Source of the DNA: Allobosea vaviloviae
GTDB lineage: Bacteria > Pseudomonadota > Alphaproteobacteria > Rhizobiales > Beijerinckiaceae
Direction: 5' to 3'
Assembly: GCF_001298265.1 (NCBI RefSeq)
Contig: NZ_LGSZ01000053.1
Location: 62,001 to 126,000, forward strand
Length of the DNA: 64,000 nucleotides
Below, one piece after another: positions 26,331-34,809 of the stretch. The notes below the pieces were generated by a model. That model did not search any database and had not been told where the DNA came from. It saw only the letters and a list, made by a program, of their open reading frames with translations. Position 1 is the first letter of the stretch. Each line of letters begins with the position of its first letter. The translations under genes were made by a program, and so were the position numbers.

Positions 26331-26606
26331 TCAGCCGTCGATGATGTCGTCGTAATCCGGATGCTTGACGATCCAGCCGCGCAGGAACTCGCAGCGTAGG
26401 ATCGCTTTACGCCCGCTCGTCCGGATCAGCTCGAAGGCGCCCTTGGCGAGCCGCGATCCGACGCCCTGCCCCGATAGAGCCTGGGGCACCTCGGTATGGA
26501 TCAGGACGATCCGTTCGCCCTCGATCCGATAGGCGATGAGCGCCGTGCCGCCTTCCAGCGCGAGCTCGAAACGGCTCTCCGCCGCATTGTCGATGACCTG
26601 ATCCAT
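26331..26606 (-). CDS. small GNAT-like N-acetyltransferase (YjdJ/NATD1 type)
   Basis: 91 aa from the ATG at 26606. The pattern is that of the minimal acetyltransferase group: VIDNAAESRFELALEGGTALIAYRIEG, then LIHTEVPQALSGQGVGSRLAKGAFE with the CoA-binding Q/GxGxG/S, and C-terminal LRCEFLRGWIVKHPDY. Members are putative acetyltransferases of unknown substrate. The frame continues upstream to 26678 without conserved residues. Lies 18 bp before the GST gene on the same strand. Confidence 0.88.
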   Translation of the reverse strand: MDQVIDNAAESRFELALEGGTALIAYRIEGERIVLIHTEVPQALSGQGVGSRLAKGAFELIRTSGRKAILRCEFLRGWIVKHPDYDDIIDG

Positions 26607-26701
26607 CCAATTCCCCGCTGGCATGGGAGTAGAACAATGCGGCCGCTGCATCGGTTCCGGAGCCTTGGCAGGGGGCACGCGCCGGCCTTACGACGCGACG
26701 C

Positions 26702-28291
26702 TCAGATTTCGGCGCGCCACGGATAGCTCCAGGTCTCGGTCAACGTCTTGTCGCCGCTCTTGAGGAAAGCGCGGATCTCGGCAAGCTGCCCGGGCTCGAC
26801 GACGATGTCGATGAAGGCGCGGAACCCTTGCGTCTTCGGATTGGGCACGATGAAGGCGCGGTCGATCCGGCCATAAGCGATCGAAGGCACGATCTCGACC
26901 TTCTCGGGCTGGCGCAGGTGATAGTCGAGATCGCCGCCGGCGAAATCGACGATGAAGCGTCGGGCCCCGGCATTGACCGGCTCGCCCGAGCCCAGCGCCT
27001 TCGGCTTGGCCTGATAGGTGTTGATGATGCGCCCGCCGGGATGCAGGTCGCTCGAATCCATCATCGCCGTCAGCTTGTAGCCGAAGGAGAATTCCCGGCC
27101 GGGCTCCAGCGGCGTCTTCGGCGCCCAGAGCGCGACGATGTTGTCGTTGGTCTCGTCGGTCGTGGGAATCTCGATCAGTTCGACGGCGCCCTCGCCCCAG
27201 TCGCCCTGCGGCTCGATCCAGTAGGATGGCCGCAGCTCATAAGTCAGGTCGAGATCCTGATAGTGCTCGAAGACGCGGTCGCGCTGCATCAGCCCGAAGC
27301 CGCGGACATTGCGCTCGACGAAGGAGGACACCGCCTGCTGCCTGGGGTTGCGCAGCGGCCGCCAGATCCACTCGCCGGTCCCGGAATGGATCATCAGCCC
27401 ATCGGAATCATGCAACTCGGTGCGGAAATCGTCATGGAAGCGGCGGTCGTTCTCGCCGGTGAAGAACATCGAGGTCAGCGGCGCGAGGCCTAGCTTCTCG
27501 ATCGGCTTGCGCGGAAACAGGGTCGCCCCGACATCGACCACGGACTCGACGTCCGGATAGATATGGAAGCGGTAGGCTCCCGTCACCGAGGCCGAGTCGA
27601 GCAGGGCATAGACCGTGATGCGTTCGGCGCTTTGTGCCGGAGCCTCGACCCAGAACTCCCGGAACATCGGAAATTCCTCGCCGCCCGGCACGCCAGCTCC
27701 GATCGCGAGGCCCCGCGCCGACAGGCCGTAGCGCTGCTCGCGGCCGAGCACCCGGAAATAGCTCGCTCCGATGAAGGAGATCAGCTCGTCATAGATGCGC
27801 GGATCGTTGAGCGGATAATGCAGCCGGAAGCCCGCGAAGCCGAGATTGACCGGCAGCGGCTTGTCAAACTTGACGCGGCCCTGGTCGAACAGCGCCGCGG
27901 AATACGGCACCGGCGTCGGCACGCCGTCCCGCACGACATTGACGACGACGGGGCGCGTGAACAGGAAGCCTGGATGGAACATCTGCATCCGGAACGGCGA
28001 GCCGTTCTGGGAAAGCAGCGCCCGCTCCGGCCGGAAGCGGATGTCGCGCCAGGAATCGAAATCGAGCCGCGACAAAGGCTCGGGCAAGCTCGGGCCGGCC
28101 TCATAGGGAACCGCCGCGATCTCGCGGGCGCGCCTCACCACCTCCTCGAAGCCGAAGCGCGGCTGCGGCGGCTCGGCGGAGGGCTCGGCCGGCGGCGTAG
28201 GCTGCTGCGCCAGCAGGACGGACGGAGCCGTCGAGAGCATCAGCGCGGCTGAAAGCCCCGCCAGGACACGGCGGCGGTCTGTGAAGATCAT
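26702..28291 (-). CDS. periplasmic glucan biosynthesis protein, OpgG/OpgD (MdoG/MdoD) family
   Basis: 529 aa. A twin-arginine-like signal (TDRRRVLAGLSAALMLSTAPS) precedes the MdoG domain: FGFEEVVRRAREIAAVPY, FDSWRDIRFRPERALL, FRMQMFHPGFLF, then GFRLHYPLN, IGASYFRVLGREQRYGLSARGLAI, FPMFREFWVE, and the C-terminal Ig-like part with WSYPWRAEI. Acts on osmoregulated periplasmic glucan backbones. The Tat-like signal resembles OpgD more than Sec-exported OpgG. No glucosyltransferase gene is nearby. Start at the ATG of MIFTDRRR; the frame extends eight codons further. Confidence 0.9.
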   Translation of the reverse strand: MIFTDRRRVLAGLSAALMLSTAPSVLLAQQPTPPAEPSAEPPQPRFGFEEVVRRAREIAAVPYEAGPSLPEPLSRLDFDSWRDIRFRPERALLSQNGSPFRMQMFHPGFLFTRPVVVNVVRDGVPTPVPYSAALFDQGRVKFDKPLPVNLGFAGFRLHYPLNDPRIYDELISFIGASYFRVLGREQRYGLSARGLAIGAGVPGGEEFPMFREFWVEAPAQSAERITVYALLDSASVTGAYRFHIYPDVESVVDVGATLFPRKPIEKLGLAPLTSMFFTGENDRRFHDDFRTELHDSDGLMIHSGTGEWIWRPLRNPRQQAVSSFVERNVRGFGLMQRDRVFEHYQDLDLTYELRPSYWIEPQGDWGEGAVELIEIPTTDETNDNIVALWAPKTPLEPGREFSFGYKLTAMMDSSDLHPGGRIINTYQAKPKALGSGEPVNAGARRFIVDFAGGDLDYHLRQPEKVEIVPSIAYGRIDRAFIVPNPKTQGFRAFIDIVVEPGQLAEIRAFLKSGDKTLTETWSYPWRAEI

Positions 28292-28420
28292 GGTGGGTCC
28301 GTCGTCTCGTCGCAACCGTCTTCGAGGGCGGTCGTCAAAGGCCTGCTTCCAGTGACTTAGGCGAGGAATTGGGGCCGGTCTAGGGCGGCAACGCGCGAGC
28401 GGCAGGGCGTTGGACGACGT

Positions 28421-28810
28421 TCACGCCATCAGCAGGCCAAGATGCTCGGCGAACGCGCTGAAATCCCGATCGGCGTGCAACAGTGCGTGACCGTGCTCGA
28501 TGCAGAACGTCGCGATGATCAGATCCGTCGTTTTGCGCACGGTCACGCCCTGGCCTCTCAGCCTGCGGCAGTTTCGGGCCCCGGCGCGAGCGATCGCCGG
28601 ATTGAGCATGCTAGCAAGCGAAAAATGGCGCAGCCTCGTCTCTATGGCGAAGGCATGCCGCTCATCCCGCGCTCCCTGCAGCAGTTCGAGAAGAATGAGA
28701 TCACCGAGCAGCAGATCAGGCGTTTCGATCAGCGCATCGAGCTTGGCGACAGACAAGGTCGCTTCGCCCCTGAAATGGGAGATCCAGACCGAACTGTCCG
28801 CAACGATCAC
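28421..28810 (-). CDS. vapC: VapC-type PIN-domain ribonuclease toxin
   Basis: 129 aa. PIN-domain acidic residues are visible: Asp in MIVADSSVWI, Glu in LILLELLQG, Asp in RKTTDLIIATFC and Asp in LLHADRDF, the four expected metal ligands. VapC toxins cut specific RNAs (often initiator tRNA or rRNA) when not bound by VapB. Overlaps the vapB stop by 4 nt (ATGA), the standard operon form. Confidence 0.93.
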   Translation of the reverse strand: MIVADSSVWISHFRGEATLSVAKLDALIETPDLLLGDLILLELLQGARDERHAFAIETRLRHFSLASMLNPAIARAGARNCRRLRGQGVTVRKTTDLIIATFCIEHGHALLHADRDFSAFAEHLGLLMA

Positions 28811-29019
28811 GGCAGAGGCTCGACATCGCGGCCCATGCGCATTGCGTCGAGATCCCCCTCCCAGCCGATGCCCTTCAATTCGTCGAAAGCCTTCCGGCGA
28901 CGATGATTATCGACGAGCCGGCGCAAGGCCTCCTCGACGACGGCCTTTTTGGTGGGAAGTTCCGTCGCTTCCATCGCATCCTTGAGGAGCACGTCGTCGA
29001 TGTCGATATTGGTGCGCAT
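28807..29019 (-). CDS. vapB: VapB-type ribbon-helix-helix antitoxin
   Basis: 70 aa. N-terminal MRTNIDIDDVLLKDAM followed by TKKAVVEEALRRLVD is the VapB ribbon-helix-helix; the charged C-terminus would wrap the toxin. The ATG at 29019 has GGAGGCGGAG upstream. An operator and promoter lie just before it (29031-29060), consistent with autoregulation. Confidence 0.92.
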   Translation of the reverse strand: MRTNIDIDDVLLKDAMEATELPTKKAVVEEALRRLVDNHRRRKAFDELKGIGWEGDLDAMRMGRDVEPLP

Positions 29020-29030
29020 CTCCGCCTCCA

Positions 29031-29060
29031 ATGTGTATGAATAGATCAGATTATACACAT
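29031..29060 (-). promoter_or_regulatory. vapBC promoter/operator
   Basis: Perfect inverted repeat ATGTGTAT-N14-ATACACAT. On the minus strand the inner part of the upstream arm contains TATAAT (29050-29055), an exact -10 box, so VapB binding to the dyad would block transcription. Confidence 0.75.
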
Positions 29061-29102
29061 AACCGGTCCCGATCGCATTTCGACCTGTGATCCAAAAAAC
29101 AC

Positions 29103-29131
29103 TTGTATCCCCGGACCACCATCCGTATATG
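29103..29131 (+). promoter_or_regulatory. putative sigma-70 promoter of the odc leader
   Basis: TTGTAT (29103-29108), exactly 17 bp, then TATATG (29126-29131). Transcription would start near 29138, giving a leader of about 450 nt before the decarboxylase gene. Confidence 0.6.
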
Positions 29132-29137
29132 CCGCTT

Positions 29138-29586
29138 ACCCAATTCGCACGTGCCTGTGGCCGCGTGTCAGTCGGTGGGCATCCGGACAAGAGGCCGGAC
29201 AGCCGCCAGGAGTTGGAGGACGGATGGAGGGGGATGGATATCCCCTCAAATCACGCCTCCCGGTTCCTCCCAAGGGAACTGTTCTCCGAACAGCGACTGG
29301 CAGCCGGAGGCGAAACCGGCGAACCCCGAATCTCCACGGGGGACGCAGCTTAAAGCAACGACGGAACGGGCTTTTTTTGGTCTCGCTGGTCCTCCAAAGA
29401 CCAGCACCGAAGAGGCTTGTCCTTCATTGCCGGGCGTGCGGGGTTTTCCCCAAGCGACGGTTATCAGAGTCCGGACTTATTCGTTCGGTGACTCGCGGCG
29501 TTTCCAACGCGCCGTGAATCGCTCGATCGACTCAAGCCGGCTTCATGTCGCATCGGCGCCGCCAGCGCCGGAGGGAGACGCGTCTC
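29138..29586 (+). ncRNA. long structured leader of the ornithine decarboxylase gene, candidate speF RNA motif
   Basis: About 450 nt without a credible ORF upstream of an alphaproteobacterial ornithine decarboxylase, the position where the conserved speF RNA motif is known. Visible structure includes GGGGGAT-GGA-TATCCCC near 29229-29247 and a perfect GCTGGTC-N7-GACCAGC hairpin (29385-29405), which comes right after a seven-T run (29372-29378). I identified it by context and structure, not by a covariance search. It may regulate odc in response to polyamines. Confidence 0.6.
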
Positions 29587-30732
29587 ATGACCGAGCGCAT
29601 CCGTGAGTTCCTTCGTACCCGTCGCGATGACGGTCCCTGCGTCGTCATCGATCTCGATGTCGTCGGCGAGAACTACCATGCCTTCTCGCGGGCTCTTCCC
29701 GACACGCGCGTCTTCTACGCCGTGAAGGCCAATCCTGCGCCGGAAGTGCTGGGCCTGCTCGCCAAGCTTGGTTCCTGCTTCGATTGCGCCTCGGTCGTCG
29801 AGATCGAGCTCGCCCTCGCGGCCGGCGCCACGGCTGATCGCATCTCCTTCGGCAACACCATCAAGAAGGAGCGCGACGTCGTCCGCGCCCTCGAGCTTGG
29901 CGTGCGCCTCTTCGCCGTCGATTGCACGGCGGAAGTCGAGAAGGTCGCCCGTTCGGCCGACGCCACCGGCGCGAAGGAAGTACGGATCTTCTGCCGCATC
30001 CTCTGCGACGGCGCCGGCGCCGACTGGCCGCTCTCGCGCAAGTTCGGCTGCGAGCCCGATATGGCCGCCGACGTGCTCGAGCACGGCCATCGCCTTGGCC
30101 TCTCGGCCCATGGCATCTCGTTCCATGTCGGCTCGCAGCAGGCGAATGTGAACGCCTGGGATTCCGCTTTGGCCTCGGCCTCGGCGGTGTTCAAGGAATG
30201 CGCCACCCGTGGGCTCTCGCTGTCGATGGTCAACCTCGGCGGCGGCTTCCCGGCGCGCTACCTGAAGCCGATCCCGGGCGTGCCGTCCTATGGCGATGCG
30301 ATCTTCCAGGCGCTGTCGAAGCATTTCGGCAACCGCCTGCCGGAGACCATCATCGAGCCGGGTCGCGGCATGGTCGGCAATGCCGGCCTGATCGAGACCG
30401 AGGTCGTGCTGATCTCGAAGAAGGCCAAGGACGATCAGGTCGCCTGGGTCTATCTCGACATCGGCAAGTTCAACGGTCTCGCCGAGACCATGGACGAGGC
30501 GATCCGCTACCCGATCCGCAGCGCCCGCGACGGCGATGCGACGGTGCCCTGCATCCTGGCCGGCCCGACCTGCGATTCGGTCGACGTCATGTACGAGAAG
30601 ACCCCGTACATGCTGCCGTTCAGCCTCGAGATCGGCGACAAGCTGCTGATCGAGGGCACGGGCGCCTATACGACGACCTATTCGGCCGTCGCCTTCAACG
30701 GCTTCCCGCCGCTGAAGCAGTACGTCATCTGA
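29587..30732 (+). CDS. odc: ornithine decarboxylase (fold III, PLP-dependent)
   Basis: 381 aa, the eukaryotic-type (alanine-racemase fold) decarboxylase making putrescine, possibly also acting on lysine. PLP lysine in FYAVKANPAPEVL; SFGNTIK; FHVGSQQ; glycine-rich NLGGGFPARYL; EPGRGMVGNAG; active-site Cys in GPTCDSVDV of the second subunit; C-terminal GTGAYTTTYSAVAFNGF. GGAGGGAG precedes the ATG at 29587. Its product is the substrate of the homospermidine synthase encoded 5 kb downstream. The long leader suggests RNA-level control. Confidence 0.95.
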   Translation: MTERIREFLRTRRDDGPCVVIDLDVVGENYHAFSRALPDTRVFYAVKANPAPEVLGLLAKLGSCFDCASVVEIELALAAGATADRISFGNTIKKERDVVRALELGVRLFAVDCTAEVEKVARSADATGAKEVRIFCRILCDGAGADWPLSRKFGCEPDMAADVLEHGHRLGLSAHGISFHVGSQQANVNAWDSALASASAVFKECATRGLSLSMVNLGGGFPARYLKPIPGVPSYGDAIFQALSKHFGNRLPETIIEPGRGMVGNAGLIETEVVLISKKAKDDQVAWVYLDIGKFNGLAETMDEAIRYPIRSARDGDATVPCILAGPTCDSVDVMYEKTPYMLPFSLEIGDKLLIEGTGAYTTTYSAVAFNGFPPLKQYVI

Positions 30733-30850
30733 CGTTTCGGGCGCGGCCTACGCCGCGCCCATCCACCCACATCCCTGTTGCTTGTGGCCGCGCTTGCGCG
30801 CGGCGCCGGGAAGGTCTGCGGCTCGCAGGCGCTCCGGCCGGAGGTGCGTC

Positions 30851-31387
30851 ATGATCACGATTCGCGACGAAATCGCTGCCGATGTCCCAGCCCGCGAGGC
30901 GCTTCTCGACCGTTGCCTGGGCGAGCGCCGCACCGCCAAGTCGAGCGAGCGGCTCCGCGAAGGTCGTTTGCCGGCTGAGGGCCTGGCTTTGACGGCTGAG
31001 CGTGACGGCGTCGTCGTGGCGACGGTTCGGCTCTGGCACGTCGATGCCGGTGGCCGTTCCGCACTGCTGCTCGGCCCGCTCGCCGTCTCGCCCGACCTCC
31101 AGGGCGAGGGCATCGGCCGCGCGATGATGCGCGAGGCGATCTGGCGTGCCGCCTGCCGCGGTCATGGCGCGGTGCTGCTCGTCGGCGACGCCGCCTATTA
31201 CGAGCGCTTCGGCTTCTCGGGTGATCTGACCCGCGATCTCGCCATGCCCGGCCCGGTCGAGCGCGAACGCTTCCTCGGCCTCGAACTGCGCGATGGCGCG
31301 CTCTCAGGGGTGGCTGGCGTGCTCGTCGCGACGGGCCGTCCCGACCACGCCGCCCCCCTGGCGGAACCGGCGCGCCGCGCCGCCTGA
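30851..31387 (+). CDS. GNAT-family N-acetyltransferase
   Basis: 178 aa. GNAT core with motif A LLLGPLAVSPDLQGEGIGRAMMREAI (Q-G-E-G-I-G CoA loop), VLLVGDAAYYERFGF and the C-terminal GLELRDGALSG, as in YhbS-like acetyltransferases. The ATG at 30851 is preceded by GGAGG; the longer frame from 30782 has no ribosome site. Sits 118 bp after odc on the same strand, and that pairing is common in this order, hinting at a polyamine-related role (inference). Confidence 0.9.
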   Translation: MITIRDEIAADVPAREALLDRCLGERRTAKSSERLREGRLPAEGLALTAERDGVVVATVRLWHVDAGGRSALLLGPLAVSPDLQGEGIGRAMMREAIWRAACRGHGAVLLVGDAAYYERFGFSGDLTRDLAMPGPVERERFLGLELRDGALSGVAGVLVATGRPDHAAPLAEPARRAA

Positions 31388-31394
31388 GGATAAC

Positions 31395-31429
31395 CGTGAC
31401 GGTCTCGGCGTTTCGCCGGGACCGTCACG
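31395..31429. other. strong hairpin after the odc-GNAT unit
   Basis: CGTGACGGTC pairs with GACCGTCACG, and inside it CGGCG pairs with CGCCG around a TTT loop: 16 pairs including one T-G. Seven bp past the GNAT stop. No T-tract follows in either direction, so it may be a processing or stabilising structure rather than an intrinsic terminator. Confidence 0.75.
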
Positions 31430-31497
31430 CATCCGTCATCGATCCGTAACCGCTCCGTCGTCCCGCCCCGCCATGACCCCCGCCAAGGATGGGGTGA

Positions 31498-32433
31498 ATG
31501 GCACAAGCGGTTTTGACGGTGGGCAAGGCGAAGACATGGAGCGTGCCGGACTGGCGCCCGCGCCGGACCACCGTGCTGGCCTTCGCCCTGCTCGCACCCT
31601 CGCTGCTGTTCCTGGCCCTATTCACCTATTGGCCGGTCGTCCAGGTTCTCTGGCAGTCGCTGCACGGGCAGGTCCGCGTCGGTGGCCCGCAGGCCTATGT
31701 CGGCGCGCAGAACTTCCTCAAGCTCTTCGCCGATCCCGCCTTCCGCAAGGCGCTGGCGAACAACCTCGTCTACGCACTCGGCACGGTGATCCCGAGCCTC
31801 GTGCTGGCGCTGGGCTTCGCCATGGCGCTGGCGAGGTCGAGCCGGGTCAATGCGCTGTTCCGGGCGCTGTTCTTCTTGCCGGTGCTGATCCCGCTGGTCG
31901 CGGCCGCCTCGATCTTCCTGTTCCTGTTCCTGCCCAATATCGGGCTGATCGACTACCACCTCGCCAAGCTCGCCATCTCCGGCCCGAACTGGCTCGGCGA
32001 CCCCGATGTCGCGCTCTGGTCGATCATGGCGCTGACGGTCTGGAAGAACGCCGGCTACTACATGCTGTTCTTCCTCGCCGGCCTGCAGGCCGTGCCGGCC
32101 GACGCCTATGAGGCGGCGATCCTCGATGGTGCAGGCCCCTGGCAGCGCCTGCGCTATGTGACCCTGCCCTATCTCAAGCCGACCATCGGCTTCGTGCTGG
32201 TCATCGGCCTGCTCAACGTCGTCACCCAGGTCGACCATGTCTTCGTGCTGACCAAGGGCGGCCCGTCGGATTCGACCAACCTGCTGCTGTTTTATGTCTA
32301 CCAGCAGGCGGTCGAGAATTACGACGCCGGCCGCGCGGCCGCCGGCACGCTGGTGATGCTGGCCCTGCTGCTGGTCGTCACCGCCTCATCGCTGCGCACG
32401 CTCGAACGCTCCTTCGGGGAGAAGGACGCATGA
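31498..32433 (+). CDS. carbohydrate-type ABC transporter permease 1 (UgpA-like)
   Basis: 311 aa MalF/UgpA-type permease with six membrane segments, the first at FALLAPSLLFLALFTYWPV. The ATPase-docking EAA loop is EAAILDGAGPWQRLRYVTLPYL. Overlaps the second permease by 4 nt. The UgpB-like binding protein downstream suggests glycerol-3-phosphate or glycerophosphodiester import. No ATP-binding gene is in the operon. Confidence 0.92.
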   Translation: MAQAVLTVGKAKTWSVPDWRPRRTTVLAFALLAPSLLFLALFTYWPVVQVLWQSLHGQVRVGGPQAYVGAQNFLKLFADPAFRKALANNLVYALGTVIPSLVLALGFAMALARSSRVNALFRALFFLPVLIPLVAAASIFLFLFLPNIGLIDYHLAKLAISGPNWLGDPDVALWSIMALTVWKNAGYYMLFFLAGLQAVPADAYEAAILDGAGPWQRLRYVTLPYLKPTIGFVLVIGLLNVVTQVDHVFVLTKGGPSDSTNLLLFYVYQQAVENYDAGRAAAGTLVMLALLLVVTASSLRTLERSFGEKDA

Positions 32434-33293
32434 GCGCCGCCAGCATAAGCCAGGCCAGCACCGGCGTCTCGACCGGAGAGATTTCGCCGAAGCTCGGCTA
32501 TGCCGCGACGCTGCTCGTCGCCGCACTCTGGATGGTGCCCTTCCTGTGGATGCTGGTCGCCGCCTTCAATCCCGAGAACACCGGCGCCGGCATGGCCTCG
32601 CTGGTGCCCTCCTACATCCCGACGCTGGCCAACTTCCGCGAGGCCTGGGCGTCGGCCGATTTCCCGCGCTACGGCCTGAACACGACGATCATCAGCCTCG
32701 GCATCCTCGCCGTGCAGATCGTCACCATCACGCTCGCCGGCTACGCCTTCGCCCGGCTAGAGTTCCCCGGCCGGACGCTGTGCTTCTACCTCTTCCTGCT
32801 CCAGCTCATGCTGGCGCCGGTCGTGCTGATCGTCCCCAATCTGACGACGATCGCCAAGCTCGGCCTCTATGACAGCCTGCTCGGCGTCATGGCGCCCTAT
32901 TTCGCCTCCGCCTTCGGCACCTTCCTGATGCGCCAGGCCTTCATGGCGATCCCGCGCGAACTGGAAGACGCCGCCCTCATCGACGGCGCCAGCGTCTTCC
33001 AGCGTATCGGCTTCATCTATCTGCCGCTGGCCAAACCCTCGCTCGTCGCCTTCTCGATCGTCTCCGTCACCGCTCATTGGAACGAGTTCCTCTGGCCGCT
33101 GATGGTGATCAACTCGCCCGATCTGCGCCCACTCACCGTCGGCCTCGCCTCGTTCACGCGTGGCGCCGAGGGCGCGCAGGCCTGGGGCGTCATCGCGGCG
33201 GGCACGCTTCTCGTCAGTGCTCCGCTCTTGATCGCGTTCGCGCTGTTCCAGCGCGCCTTCGTCAACTCCTTCGTCTCCTCCGGCATCAAGTAA
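32430..33293 (+). CDS. carbohydrate-type ABC transporter permease 2 (UgpE-like)
   Basis: 287 aa MalG/UgpE-type permease. EAA loop ELEDAALIDGASVFQRIGFIYLPL; six membrane segments; the C-terminal NSFVSSGIK ending is typical of UgpE. ATGA start coupling to the UgpA-like gene and 11 bp before the binding-protein gene. Confidence 0.92.
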   Translation: MSAASISQASTGVSTGEISPKLGYAATLLVAALWMVPFLWMLVAAFNPENTGAGMASLVPSYIPTLANFREAWASADFPRYGLNTTIISLGILAVQIVTITLAGYAFARLEFPGRTLCFYLFLLQLMLAPVVLIVPNLTTIAKLGLYDSLLGVMAPYFASAFGTFLMRQAFMAIPRELEDAALIDGASVFQRIGFIYLPLAKPSLVAFSIVSVTAHWNEFLWPLMVINSPDLRPLTVGLASFTRGAEGAQAWGVIAAGTLLVSAPLLIAFALFQRAFVNSFVSSGIK

Positions 33294-33304
33294 GGGAAAC
33301 CATC

Positions 33305-34636
33305 ATGACGACCACCCGCCGCTCCGTGCTCGCTGGCGCCGCGCTCGCCGCCAGCTTCGCGCTCCAGCCCGCCTTCGCGCAGGCTCCAACCGAGATCGAG
33401 CTGTTCTTCCCGGTCCCCGTCGACGGCCAGCTTGCCCGCGACATGGCCACCCTGATCAAGGAGTTCAACGAGAAGAATCCGACGATCAAGGCGACGCCGG
33501 TCTATACCGGCTCCTATGACGAGACGCTGATCAAGACCCGCGCCGCGATGAAGGCCGGCAAGCCCCCGGCCGCCGTCATCATGTCCGCCAACTTCCTGCT
33601 CGACCTCAAGATCGAGGGCGAGATCCAGTCGATGGACGCCCTGATCAAGGCCGACGGCAAGACCAACGACCAGTTCATGGGCCAGTTCTTCGACGCGCTG
33701 CACGGCAATGCCGTGCTCGACCGTCAGGTCTATGGCGTGCCCTTCCACAATTCGACGCCGCTGCTTTACGTCAACACCGACCATCTCAAGGAAGCCGGCC
33801 TCGACCCCGACAAGCTGCCCGCCAACTGGGAAGAGCTGGTCACCACCGCCAAGAAGCTGACCAAGCGCGATGGCGACCGCGTCACCCGCTGGGGCATGAT
33901 GATGCCGTCCAACTATGACTACGGCGGCTGGATCCTGCAGGCGCTGACCCAGTCGAACGGCGGCGAGTGGTTCAATGTCAATTACGGCGGCGAGGTCTAT
34001 TACGACACGCCGTCCATGCTGGGCGCACTGACCTTCTGGTCGGACCTCGTCACCAAGCACAAGGTCCACCCGGCCGGCGTGCAGGCCGGCGGCGCGGTGT
34101 CGGGCGCCTTCCTCGCGGGCCAGACCTCGATGATGCTGCTCTCGACGGGCTCGCTCACCCATATCCGCAACAATGCCAAGTTCCCCTACAAGGTCGCTTT
34201 TGTGCCGAAGAACGTCCGCAACGCGGTTCCGATCGGTGGCGCCTCGCTGGTCATTCCGACCGGCGTCGAGGGCGAGCGCCGCAAGGCCGCCTGGACGCTG
34301 ATCAACTGGATGACGGCACCGGAGAAATCCGCCTGGTGGAGCCGCGCGACCGGCTATTTCGCGCCCAACAAGGCCGCCTACGACACACCCGAGATGAAGG
34401 AGTTCATCGCAAAGAACCCCGACGCCGGTATCGCGGTCAAGCAGCTGGACGTCGCCAAGCCCTGGTTCGCGACCTACAAGACGGTGCCCGTCCGCAAGGC
34501 AATCGAGGACGAGCTCGCCGCCGTGCTCTCGGCCAAGAAGACCCCGAAGGAGGCCCTCGTCGCCGCCCAGAAGCAGGCCGACGAGATCATGCGTCCCTTC
34601 GTCGAGCAGACTGCGCTGAAGCTGCCGACGAACTGA
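33305..34636 (+). CDS. ABC transporter substrate-binding protein, UgpB-like
   Basis: 443 aa. Twin-arginine-like signal TTTRRSVLAGAALAASFALQPAFA-QA. Follows E. coli UgpB closely in pattern: VYTGSYDETLIKTRAAMKAG, VPFHNSTPLLYVNTDHLKEAGLDP, STGSLTHIRNNAKF, IGGASLVIPTG, ATGYFAPNKAAYD and the C-terminal VRKAIEDELAAVLSAKKTPKEAL. Family 1 binding protein, so glycerol-3-phosphate or its diesters are the likely ligand; a sugar is not excluded. The upstream frame to 33077 is overlap with the permease and not used. Confidence 0.9.
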   Translation: MTTTRRSVLAGAALAASFALQPAFAQAPTEIELFFPVPVDGQLARDMATLIKEFNEKNPTIKATPVYTGSYDETLIKTRAAMKAGKPPAAVIMSANFLLDLKIEGEIQSMDALIKADGKTNDQFMGQFFDALHGNAVLDRQVYGVPFHNSTPLLYVNTDHLKEAGLDPDKLPANWEELVTTAKKLTKRDGDRVTRWGMMMPSNYDYGGWILQALTQSNGGEWFNVNYGGEVYYDTPSMLGALTFWSDLVTKHKVHPAGVQAGGAVSGAFLAGQTSMMLLSTGSLTHIRNNAKFPYKVAFVPKNVRNAVPIGGASLVIPTGVEGERRKAAWTLINWMTAPEKSAWWSRATGYFAPNKAAYDTPEMKEFIAKNPDAGIAVKQLDVAKPWFATYKTVPVRKAIEDELAAVLSAKKTPKEALVAAQKQADEIMRPFVEQTALKLPTN

Positions 34637-34653
34637 CGATTGCGATCGACGTC

Positions 34654-34681
34654 ATGCCCGGCCTCGCGCCGGGCATTTCTT
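34654..34681 (+). terminator. intrinsic terminator after the UgpB-like gene
   Basis: ATGCCCGG-CCTCGCG-CCGGGCAT followed by TTCTTC, 17 bp after the stop. The hairpin itself begins with GTCAT and looks like a half copy of the dispersed palindromic element. Confidence 0.65.
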
Positions 34682-34698
34682 CATCACCGCCTTCTCCC

Positions 34699-34784
34699 GT
34701 CATGGTCGGGCGTATCCCGACCATCGACCTCTTTCCTCCTCGACGTCGCAAGACGTGGATGCTCGCCACGAGGGCGAGCATGAC
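34699..34784. repeat. GTCAT...ATGAC palindromic element (copy 4, GTCATGGTCGG type)
   Basis: Two perfect hairpins: ATGGTCGGG-CGTAT-CCCGACCAT (34702-34724) and ATGCTCGCC-ACGAG-GGCGAGCAT (34759-34781), bounded by GTCAT and ATGAC. Confidence 0.85.
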
Positions 34785-34809
34785 GGGGAGATCGCATTCG
34801 GACACCACC

